Positions 1 to 5,168 of a DNA stretch of 5,168 nucleotides are shown one piece after another (positions within the stretch are counted from its first letter, which is position 1; each line of letters begins with the position of its first letter). The notes beneath the pieces are model-generated. The model was not told the DNA's origin and searched no databases. It was given only the letters and a program-made list of their open reading frames with translations. Source of the stretch: Pedococcus sp. (GTDB lineage Bacteria; Actinomycetota; Actinomycetes; Actinomycetales; Dermatophilaceae); the NCBI GenBank assembly GCA_025936615.1, contig JAICSZ010000183.1, positions 1 through 5,168 on the forward strand. Direction: 5' to 3'. A program made the position numbers and the translations under genes.

Positions 1-326
1 TGCTGGCCGATGACAAGGGCGCCTCCCTGATCGTCGCTGTGGGCACACACGCGACGCTCGTGGAGTTCCTCGACAAGGGCCGCTCCGGCTTGGCGAGCAC
101 CTTCCTGACCCGGCTGCGAGTGGGCGGCAAGCTCGTCGACGCCAAGGGCGTCAGCCGCCTCTACCGCTCGCGCATCTCCAACCTCAGCCTCGTCTTCATG
201 CTCCTCGTCGGGCTGAGCGCACTCGTCGCCGCGCTGGCCTCGACGACCGGCGGCCGCGCGTTCCTGCAGCTGCTCGGCGCCCGCTGGGACGACCTCTGGT
301 CCTCAATCGTAGGAATCATCACGTGA
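1..326 (+). CDS. steA: SteA-type septal protein, C-terminal part (gene enters from the left edge)
   Basis: Only the last 107 codons are visible, read from base 3 to a TGA at 324-326. The visible part begins LADDKGASLIVAVGTH, runs through a conserved FLDKGRSGLASTFLTRL block and a VDAKGVSRLYR block, and then has one hydrophobic segment (about visible residues 62-80, rich in L, V and A), followed by a short tail. This matches the end of the actinobacterial SteA family: a cytosolic thiamin-pyrophosphokinase-like domain followed by membrane-anchoring helices. In Corynebacterium, SteA acts with SteB at the septum in the pathway that activates peptidoglycan hydrolases for daughter-cell separation. 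The neighbouring mctB/steB-type gene, starting inside the steA stop region, supports the call. The N-terminal domain lies outside the window, so catalytic residues cannot be judged. Confidence 0.85.
   Translation, partial: LADDKGASLIVAVGTHATLVEFLDKGRSGLASTFLTRLRVGGKLVDAKGVSRLYRSRISNLSLVFMLLVGLSALVAALASTTGGRAFLQLLGARWDDLWSSIVGIIT
311..315 (+). promoter_or_regulatory. Weak ribosome binding site for the mctB/steB-type gene
   Basis: AGGAA lies 7 bases before the GTG at 323. It sits inside the end of steA and supports 323 as the start, together with the GTGA stop/start overlap. The match to the anti-Shine-Dalgarno sequence is only partial. Confidence 0.45.
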
Positions 327-1267
327 TCGACTTCCGCTACCACCTCGTCTCGATCGTCTCCATCTTCCTTGCACTCGCGGTGGGGATCGTGCTGGGTGCG
401 GGTCCGCTCAAGGAGGACATCGGCAACACCCTGACCTCCGAGGTCAAGAACCTGCGCGACGACAAGGCGGCGCTGCGCAGCCAGCTCGACGTCGCCGATC
501 AGGGCATCAAGGCCCGTGACGAGTTCACCACGGCCAGCAACCGCACCCTGCTCGCGAACCGGCTGACCGACACCGGTGTCGCGGTCGTCGTCCTGCCGGG
601 CGCCGACGGTGGCCTGGTGAAGTCGACCACCCAGACCCTCGCGCAGGCGGGGGCGAGGGTGACGGCCACCGTCACGGTCCTGGACGCGTGGGTCGACCCC
701 GACAAGGCCTCCTTCCGGCAGACCCTGGGCCAGCAGCTCGCCGGGCAGGTGCAGGTGCCGATCGACCAGTCCTCCGGCGAGGTGGTCAACGCAGTCCTGG
801 CCCGTTCGCTGCTCGCCAAGGGCGGGTCGCCGACGAGGGACGGCGCGGCAGCGGCGCTCCAGGCGATGCGGACCGGCGACCTCGTCAGGTTCACCCCCGA
901 CCACCTGGAGCCGGCCAGCCTCGCCGTCGTCATCGGCGCGCCCGTGAGCGGGTCGGATGCCAACGCTCGCGCCGCAAGCGCGAAGGGGCTCGAGGCGCTC
1001 GCCGGCGCCCTGGACGACGCCGGTTCGGGCGCGGTGCTGCTCGCGGCCACCCCGAAACCGGACGCCAGCGACCAGACCTCGGTGGTCAGCACCGTGCGCT
1101 CCGACAGCGACCGCGCCAAGGAGCTGTCCACCGTCGACGACGGCGACATCCCGATGGGGCAGGCGAGCCTGATCTTCGCGCTGCTCGAGCAGGAGGCCGG
1201 CAAGGCGGGGCAGTACGGCCTGACGGGTGACGCCACCGCAGCCTTCCCCCAGCTGGCGACCAAGTAG
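323..1267 (+). CDS. mctB: MctB/SteB family membrane-anchored protein (often labelled copper transporter)
   Basis: This 314-residue protein has the length and layout of the Rv1698/MctB family (DUF3186). Residues 1-7 are cytosolic (MIDFRYH) and residues 8-27 form a single membrane helix. Residues about 32-68 are charged and heptad-like, probably a coiled coil. The rest is an extracytoplasmic domain with the family-typical LTDTGVAVVVLPGA stretch (81-94) and STVDDGDIPMGQ (269-280). The family has two reported roles: copper resistance in Mycobacterium (MctB) and septal activation of cell-wall hydrolysis with SteA in Corynebacterium (SteB). Position directly after steA, with a GTGA overlap, favours the SteB role here. 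The protein has no cysteine, only two histidines (7 and 194) and three methionines, so no metal site is obvious. Family membership is confident; the function is inferred. Confidence 0.88.
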   Translation: MIDFRYHLVSIVSIFLALAVGIVLGAGPLKEDIGNTLTSEVKNLRDDKAALRSQLDVADQGIKARDEFTTASNRTLLANRLTDTGVAVVVLPGADGGLVKSTTQTLAQAGARVTATVTVLDAWVDPDKASFRQTLGQQLAGQVQVPIDQSSGEVVNAVLARSLLAKGGSPTRDGAAAALQAMRTGDLVRFTPDHLEPASLAVVIGAPVSGSDANARAASAKGLEALAGALDDAGSGAVLLAATPKPDASDQTSVVSTVRSDSDRAKELSTVDDGDIPMGQASLIFALLEQEAGKAGQYGLTGDATAAFPQLATK

Positions 1268-1272
1268 CCGCG

Positions 1273-2115
1273 ATGCGTGCGCTCGTCTCCGGACTGGTCG
1301 GCGGGCTGGCCGCTGGCACGGCCATGCGGCTGCTGCGCGCCCACCCACCGGGCGGGGCGGCGCGGTGGGAGCGCACCAACCACGCGGGTGCCACAGTCAC
1401 CCTCCTCGAGGGGCCTGCGTATGCCGCGGGGGCGGCTGCCGGGGCAGTGTTCCTCGGTGCCGGGCCGGGTCCAGTGCTCGCCACCGCGGCCGCGGCCGGG
1501 CTCGGGGCCCTGGACGACCTGCGCGGCGACTCGGCGAGCAAGGGCTTCAAGGGCCACCTGGGCGCCCTCGCCCGGGGCGAGGTCACCACGGGTGCGGTCA
1601 AGATCGTCGGCCTCGCGGTGACGGGCGTCTCGGCAGCCGCCCTCGTCGAGGGTCAGGCGCGCAGGCACCCGGGGCACGGTCGCAGCGGAGCTGGGGCACG
1701 CGGCATACCCGCTGTGGTCGACACCCTCCTGGGTGGTGCGGTGGTCGCGGGCATGGCCAACCTGCTCAACCTGCTCGACCTGCGCCCGGGCCGCGCGCTG
1801 AAGGCGGCCGTCCTGGCCGGCGCGCTGACCGCCACCTCCGAGGGCTCGGCGGCTGCGGCCGGCGCGGCCGCCGGCGCCGCCGTCAGCCTGCTGCCCACCG
1901 ACCTGGCTGGCGAGGCGATGCTGGGCGACACCGGCGCCAACGCCGCCGGGGCGCTGCTCGGAACCGCACTGCTGCAGCGCACGGGACGCCCAGGTCGGCT
2001 GGTGGCGCTGGCGGTCCTCTCCGCCCTGACGCTGGCCTCGGAGAAGGTGTCCTTCACGCAGGTCATCGAGTCCACGCCGGTGCTGCGCGAGCTGGACGCC
2101 CTGGGCCGCCGATGA
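1273..2115 (+). CDS. Divergent MraY/WecA-like membrane protein (prenyl-phosphate glycosyl-1-phosphate transferase-like)
   Basis: This 280-residue protein is extremely rich in Ala, Gly and Leu, with about seven or eight likely membrane segments. It keeps reduced versions of the polyprenyl-phosphate sugar-phosphate transferase signatures. These are WERTNHAGATVTLLEGPAY (32-50), GALDDLRGD with the Asp pair D81-D82, FKGHLGAL (92-99), ANLLNLLDLRPGR (162-174, replacing the NxxDGLDG type loop) and MLGDTGANAAG with D219. The C-terminal SEKVSFTQVIES block ends in LDALGRR. True MraY is about 320-360 residues and has a histidine-rich cytosolic loop; that loop is absent. The D81/D82 and D219 residues match the Mg-binding positions in the family, so catalysis is possible but unproven. 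Start ATG follows the previous stop by 5 bases, with no clear ribosome binding site, so translation is probably coupled. The substrate is unknown. Confidence 0.72.
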   Translation: MRALVSGLVGGLAAGTAMRLLRAHPPGGAARWERTNHAGATVTLLEGPAYAAGAAAGAVFLGAGPGPVLATAAAAGLGALDDLRGDSASKGFKGHLGALARGEVTTGAVKIVGLAVTGVSAAALVEGQARRHPGHGRSGAGARGIPAVVDTLLGGAVVAGMANLLNLLDLRPGRALKAAVLAGALTATSEGSAAAAGAAAGAAVSLLPTDLAGEAMLGDTGANAAGALLGTALLQRTGRPGRLVALAVLSALTLASEKVSFTQVIESTPVLRELDALGRR

Positions 2116-3761
2116 GCTCGACCTCCGTGGGCCACTCCGTGGCGCGCGCCGCCGGCCTGATCGCGGTCGCCACCCTGCTGGCCCGGGTCGCGGGTTTCGT
2201 CCGCACGCTGGTCTTCTCGCACAGCGCCGGGACGACCGGTGTGGGCGACGTCTACCAGACCGTCAACACCCTGCCCAACGTGGTCTACGAGGTGGCCGCC
2301 GGGGGAGTGCTCGCGGCGGTCGCGGTGCCGCTGGTGGCAGGCCAGCTCGGTGCTGGCCGACCCCGTGACGCGGACCGCATCGCATCGGCGCTGCTCGGCT
2401 GGGCAGTCGCGGTGCTGCTTCCCGCGAGCCTGCTGCTGGCGTTGCTCGCGCCGTGGCTCAGCCGTTTGCTGCTCGGCGGGCACGCCAGTGCGGCCGAGGT
2501 CGACCTGGGCTCGCACATGCTGGTGCTGTTCGCCCCGCAGGTGCTGCTCTACGGCGTGGGGATCGTGCTGTCCGGGGTGCTGCAGGCCCACCGCCGGTTC
2601 CTCGCGGCAGCGCTCGCGCCCCTGCTGTCGAGCCTGGTCGTGATCGCCTCCTACCTCGCCTACGCGGGCCTCGCGCGGTCCAGCAGCTCGCCCGGGCAGG
2701 TGCCCGACGCCGCGGTCTGGGCGCTCGCCGGTGGCACCACGCTGGGCGTCGTGGTGCTGAGCCTGCCACTGTTCGTGCCCGTGGTGCGCGCGGGGGTGTC
2801 GTTGCGACCGACGCTCACCTTCCCGGCTGGCGTCGCCCGCCGCGCGGGGTCGCTGGCGGGTGCCGGTGTGCTCGCGCTGGCGGCGCAACAGGCGGCCGTG
2901 TTCGTGACCCTGTGGCTCACCCACCACCGGACCCGCGACGTGGGCACCGTCAACGTCTACAGCTACGTCCAGGCCGTCTACCTGCTGCCCTATGCCGTGC
3001 TGGCCGTCCCCATCGCGATGTCCGCCTTTCCCGCGCTGGCCCACAGCGCCGCCGCCGGCGGCGAGGCCGCCGAGGCGACGACCGGCACGGTGGCGCGGTC
3101 CCTACAGGGCATCCTCGTGCTCACGGCGGGCGCCGCCGCGGTGCTGGTCGCGGTGGCCGGGCCGGTGGGCGACTTCTTCACCGCCCTCGACGCCGGGGCG
3201 CGCTCCGGTGGCGGCGAAGCGCTGACGGCGCTGCCCGCCGCGCTCGCGGCGTACGCGCCGGGGCTGGTGGGGTTCAGCGTCGCGGCACTGCTCACCCGCG
3301 CGCTGTACGTCCGGGGGCGGCCGCTCTACGCGGCACTGGCCGTCGCGGGCGGCTGGGCGGTGGCCGCGCTGCTGCCGCTCCTCCTTCTCTCCGACGGTTC
3401 GACAGCCGTCCAGACGCTCGGCAGCCTCGGCGTGGGCTCCAGCGTCGGCATGCTGCTGTCCGGGGCCGCGCTCGCGGTGCTCGTGCGGCGGGCGTGGGGC
3501 CCCGCGGCCCTGCACGGCTGCGGACGGACCCTGGGGGCCGCGGTGGTGGCGGTCGCGGTGGCGATGGGCGTCGGCGACACCATGGCGCACGGGCTGCGCT
3601 CCAGCTCGCTCTGGGGTGCGCTGGCCGGCGGGGCGGCGGTGGCGGTCGTCACCACCGGCGTCTACCTCGCGGTCATGATGGTCGCTGACCGTGGTTCGAT
3701 GCGCGCCGCCCTCGAACGGGGCAGGCGCCGCAGGCGCGGCAACCGGGAGGACGTGGCGTGA
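2112..3761 (+). CDS. murJ: MurJ-family lipid-linked glycan flippase (MOP superfamily)
   Basis: This 549-residue protein has about 14 hydrophobic segments along its length, as expected for MurJ, which moves lipid II across the membrane for peptidoglycan synthesis. The N-terminus carries the family signature: LLARVAGFVRTLVF (22-35), GVGDVYQTVNTLPN (43-56) and an AGGVLAAVAVP stretch. R25, R31 and D46 align by eye with E. coli R18, R24 and D39. The E. coli arginines 52 and 270 appear replaced here (Y59 and A288 by my alignment). The C-terminus ends in a basic tail with a run of arginines and lacks the pseudokinase domain found on mycobacterial MviN. ATG at 2112 is chosen because it forms an ATGA overlap with the previous stop and fits the family N-terminus; longer upstream reading is shadow sequence. 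Whether it carries lipid II or another lipid-linked glycan is open. Confidence 0.88.
   Translation: MSSTSVGHSVARAAGLIAVATLLARVAGFVRTLVFSHSAGTTGVGDVYQTVNTLPNVVYEVAAGGVLAAVAVPLVAGQLGAGRPRDADRIASALLGWAVAVLLPASLLLALLAPWLSRLLLGGHASAAEVDLGSHMLVLFAPQVLLYGVGIVLSGVLQAHRRFLAAALAPLLSSLVVIASYLAYAGLARSSSSPGQVPDAAVWALAGGTTLGVVVLSLPLFVPVVRAGVSLRPTLTFPAGVARRAGSLAGAGVLALAAQQAAVFVTLWLTHHRTRDVGTVNVYSYVQAVYLLPYAVLAVPIAMSAFPALAHSAAAGGEAAEATTGTVARSLQGILVLTAGAAAVLVAVAGPVGDFFTALDAGARSGGGEALTALPAALAAYAPGLVGFSVAALLTRALYVRGRPLYAALAVAGGWAVAALLPLLLLSDGSTAVQTLGSLGVGSSVGMLLSGAALAVLVRRAWGPAALHGCGRTLGAAVVAVAVAMGVGDTMAHGLRSSSLWGALAGGAAVAVVTTGVYLAVMMVADRGSMRAALERGRRRRRGNREDVA
3745..3750 (+). promoter_or_regulatory. Strong ribosome binding site for the glycosyltransferase gene
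   Basis: GGGAGG lies 7 bases before the GTG at 3758, inside the end of murJ. It is the best Shine-Dalgarno match in the window and fixes the start of the glycosyltransferase at the GTGA overlap. Confidence 0.7.
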
Positions 3762-4993
3762 GGGTCGTCATGGTCCTCGGACGCAGCACCGGGGGGATCG
3801 GCACCCACGTCGTCGAGCTCGTCGAGGGACTGCGGGCCGGGGGGGACCGGGTCACGGTGGTCACCGACGCCGTCACGGCTGAGCGGTTCGGGGTCGCCGA
3901 CGCCAAGCGCTGGTGGCCGAGCCGCGCGGCCGGAGTGGTGGGATCGGTGCGCCGCATCTGGTGGCTGCGTGGACTGGCCCGGCACGCGGACGTGGTGCAC
4001 GCGCACGGCCACCAAGCAGGACTGGTAGCCGCCGTTGCGGTGCTCGGCCTCCCGACCCCGCTGGTCGTCAGCCAGCACAACGCGGTCCTCGTCGGTGGCA
4101 CGAAGGGACGGCTGCTTGACGTCGTCCAGCAGTTCGTGGCCCGTCGCGCCGGGCTGGTCACGGGTGCGAGCAGCGACCTCGTCGAGGAGGCCCGACGTCG
4201 CGGCGCGCGGGAGGCGCGGCTCGCCGAGGTGCCGTCGCCGCGGGTCCCGGAGCTGCTCACGCAGGAGCCGCTGGACGAACAGGCCCGCCACGACCTCGCC
4301 GGGCGGCTGCTGCGCGAGCCCGGCGTCGTCGGCGAGTCTTTGATGGATCCTCGTGACCAGGGCGATGCGGATCCATCAGAGACTGCCGGTTCGCGTCCTG
4401 CGCTGGTGCTGACCATCGCCCGGATCGCCCCGCAGAAGGACCTGGCAACCCTCGTCTCCGCAGCGTCGCTATTCCATGCAAATCATGAGTTAGCGCCGCT
4501 GCGGCAGCCGGACGAGGCGGCGCCAACTCATGATTTGCATGGGGTGGCTCCGGCCGTGTGGGTGGTGGTCGGTGGTGGGGACGAGCCGCTCCGCCGGGAC
4601 CTCGAGCGCCAGGCAGCGGCATCGGGAGCGCCCGTTTACCTCGTCGGTCCGCAGGACGACCCCGAGCGGTGGCTGCGCGCGGCCGACGTGTTCGTGCTCC
4701 CGTCGCTGTGGGAGGCGCGGGCCCTCGTCGTCCAGGAGGCCATGGCCGCGGGGGTGCCGGTCGTGGCGACCGACACGGGGGGGCTGCGCGACCTCGTCGA
4801 GGGGGTCGGCACGCTCGTCCCGGTAGGCGACGGGGCTGCCGTCGCCGAGGCGGTCGGGACGTACCTGCGGGAGCCGGCCACGCGGCATACCGCCTCCGTG
4901 GCGGGCCGTGAGCGGGCCGCATCGTGGGACGACGGCGTGGCCACGGCGCGTCGCTGGCGGCAGTGGTACTCGGCGCTGCTCCCGATGACGTAG
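3758..4993 (+). CDS. GT4-type glycosyltransferase carrying two in-frame palindromic inserts
   Basis: This 411-residue protein has the GT-B fold layout of retaining family 4 glycosyltransferases, acting in the cytosol or on the inner membrane face. The N-terminal acceptor domain has the glycine-rich [16 protein letters not shown] (10-25) and [11 protein letters not shown] (78-88). The C-terminal donor domain has [12 protein letters not shown] (218-229), with R222 and K227 in the donor-phosphate positions, [15 protein letters not shown] (269-283), [10 protein letters not shown], and the EX7E pair E319/E327, followed by [15 protein letters not shown]. No signal peptide or membrane helix is seen. 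Residues 193-209 and 240-262 are encoded by two palindromes and look foreign: they carry residues such as H, M, N and D from low-GC codons and are not part of the GT4 core. All core motifs survive, so the enzyme is probably active. Donor and acceptor are unknown. Position after murJ suggests an envelope glycan. Confidence 0.87.
   Translation: MRVVMVLGRSTGGIGTHVVELVEGLRAGGDRVTVVTDAVTAERFGVADAKRWWPSRAAGVVGSVRRIWWLRGLARHADVVHAHGHQAGLVAAVAVLGLPTPLVVSQHNAVLVGGTKGRLLDVVQQFVARRAGLVTGASSDLVEEARRRGAREARLAEVPSPRVPELLTQEPLDEQARHDLAGRLLREPGVVGESLMDPRDQGDADPSETAGSRPALVLTIARIAPQKDLATLVSAASLFHANHELAPLRQPDEAAPTHDLHGVAPAVWVVVGGGDEPLRRDLERQAAASGAPVYLVGPQDDPERWLRAADVFVLPSLWEARALVVQEAMAAGVPVVATDTGGLRDLVEGVGTLVPVGDGAAVAEAVGTYLREPATRHTASVAGRERAASWDDGVATARRWRQWYSALLPMT
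4335..4384. repeat. Palindromic element 1, in frame inside the glycosyltransferase gene
   Basis: Arms 4335-4350 and 4369-4384 are reverse complements over 16 bases with one difference (T4340 opposite G4379, a G-U pair in RNA), around an 18-base centre. Each arm contains GGATCC next to TGAT or ATCA. The region encodes [17 protein letters not shown] (residues 193-209), just before the first strand of the donor-binding domain. Arm GC content is about half, well below the surrounding gene. Leaving out the outermost pair gives a span of 48 bases, a multiple of three. No clear target duplication is visible. An insertion origin is inferred. Confidence 0.8.
4474..4542. repeat. Palindromic element 2, in frame inside the glycosyltransferase gene
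   Basis: Arms 4474-4499 and 4517-4542 are reverse complements over 26 bases with one mismatch (A4492 opposite C4524), around a 17-base centre. As RNA the stem can extend six more pairs, three of them G-U, to 4468 and 4548. It encodes HANHELAP, a short linker and THDLHG (residues 240-262), in the loop between the ASLF helix and the VWVVVGGG strand. The outer arm is AT-rich (CATGCAAATCATGAGTT), unlike the flanks. It contains the only in-frame TTA codon I found in the window. The 69-base span is a multiple of three. Its sequence is unrelated to element 1. An origin as a mobile palindromic element is inferred. Confidence 0.87.
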
Positions 4994-4996
4994 GCT
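4991..4996 (+). promoter_or_regulatory. Probable -10 box of a leaderless pyrG promoter
   Basis: TAGGCT fits the actinobacterial TANNNT -10 consensus and ends 8 bases before GTG at 5005, the spacing typical of leaderless transcripts that start at the first codon. Its first three bases are the stop codon of the glycosyltransferase gene. No convincing -35 box or Shine-Dalgarno sequence is seen. Confidence 0.5.
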
Positions 4997-5004
4997 TGAA
5001 CCCC

Positions 5005-5168
5005 GTGGTGGAGCAGACGAAACACATCTTCGTGACCGGGGGCGTCGCCTCTTCGCTCGGCAAGGGCTTGACCGCCTCCAGCCTCGGACACCTGCTCCGG
5101 GCGCGCGGACTGCGGGTCACCATGCAGAAGCTCGACCCCTACCTCAACGTCGACCCGGGCACGATGAA
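5005..5168 (+). CDS. pyrG: CTP synthase, N-terminal part (gene leaves at the right edge)
   Basis: The 54 visible codons read [20 protein letters not shown] and on to [12 protein letters not shown], the unmistakable N-terminus of PyrG. This enzyme makes CTP from UTP, ATP and glutamine in the cytosol. Visible parts of the synthase domain are the phosphate-binding loop (about residues 11-22, [12 protein letters not shown]) and the [12 protein letters not shown] nucleotide-binding region. The full protein is usually about 550 residues, with a C-terminal glutamine amidotransferase domain that lies outside the window. Start choice: GTG at 5005 or GTG at 5008. I prefer 5005 because of its spacing from the TAGGCT box and the absence of a ribosome binding site. 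The gene begins 11 bases after the glycosyltransferase stop. Linkage of steA, mctB and pyrG is also known from Mycobacterium. Confidence 0.95.
   Translation, partial: MVEQTKHIFVTGGVASSLGKGLTASSLGHLLRARGLRVTMQKLDPYLNVDPGTM

Noticed and set aside
161..1677. Long minus-strand open frames opposite mctB/steB and the MraY-like gene
   Set aside because: They are Arg/Ala/Pro/Gly-rich antisense shadows caused by high GC. They match no known family and fully overlap well-supported + strand genes.
1855..1871. GC-only inverted repeat GCGGCC-GGCGC-GGCCGC
   Set aside because: A 6-base stem in an Ala/Gly-rich coding stretch is expected by chance at this GC content.
1227..2111. Possible long N-terminal extension of MurJ in the same open frame
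   Set aside because: The extension is Arg/Gly-rich low-complexity shadow of the MraY-like gene. The real family N-terminus begins at 2112, with a typical ATGA overlap.
4335..4384. Element 1 as a Rho-independent terminator
   Set aside because: No T-run follows the stem, the stem is not GC-rich, and it lies in the middle of an intact coding region.
4476..4483. ATGCAAAT, identical to the eukaryotic octamer transcription-factor site
   Set aside because: That factor does not exist in bacteria. The match is a by-product of the palindrome arm.
4490..4542. Short minus-strand frame [16 protein letters not shown] starting in element 2
   Set aside because: It lies almost wholly within the palindrome and ends in its other arm. 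There is no ribosome binding site evidence, so it is not supported as a small gene.
4468..4549. GCT on both sides of element 2 as a 3-base target duplication
   Set aside because: Three bases are too few to separate from chance, and removing the element plus one copy would not preserve the reading frame.
4257..5123. Minus-strand open frame of 288 codons through the glycosyltransferase and pyrG start
   Set aside because: Its only recognisable parts, the HANHELAP and SLMDP peptides, come from the mirror symmetry of the two palindromes. The rest is Pro/Arg/Ala-rich shadow.

Overview
The window comes from the chromosome of a very GC-rich Gram-positive actinobacterium. The gene content and protein flavour suit Micrococcales, perhaps Intrasporangiaceae, but that family-level guess is inference only. 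All genes lie on the + strand and are packed almost without gaps. There is no non-coding stretch longer than 11 bases.

Layout: (1) the last 107 codons of steA, a septum and cell-separation membrane protein; (2) a complete mctB/steB-type gene; (3) a short, divergent MraY/WecA-like membrane protein; (4) a complete murJ-family flippase gene; (5) a GT4-type glycosyltransferase gene; (6) the first 54 codons of pyrG (CTP synthase). Three junctions overlap by 4 bases (GTGA, ATGA, GTGA) and one has a 5-base gap, so genes 1-5 look like one translationally coupled envelope operon. pyrG probably starts its own leaderless transcript from a -10 box that overlaps the glycosyltransferase stop codon.

Functional reading: SteA and SteB are known from Corynebacterium as partners in septal peptidoglycan splitting. 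Next to them lie a prenyl-phosphate glycosyltransferase-like protein, a MOP-type lipid-linked-glycan flippase and a cytosolic-type GT4 enzyme. Together these could form a small lipid-linked glycan assembly and export line tied to division. That link is inference from gene order.

The most unusual signal is inside the glycosyltransferase gene. Two unrelated long palindromes (4335-4384 and 4474-4542) sit in frame within about 210 bases. They have lower GC and rarer codons than their surroundings, and they fall in the two loops flanking the first strand-helix unit of the donor-binding domain. They resemble, in behaviour, the protein-coding palindromic elements known from Rickettsia. I do not recognise either as a described actinobacterial repeat family.
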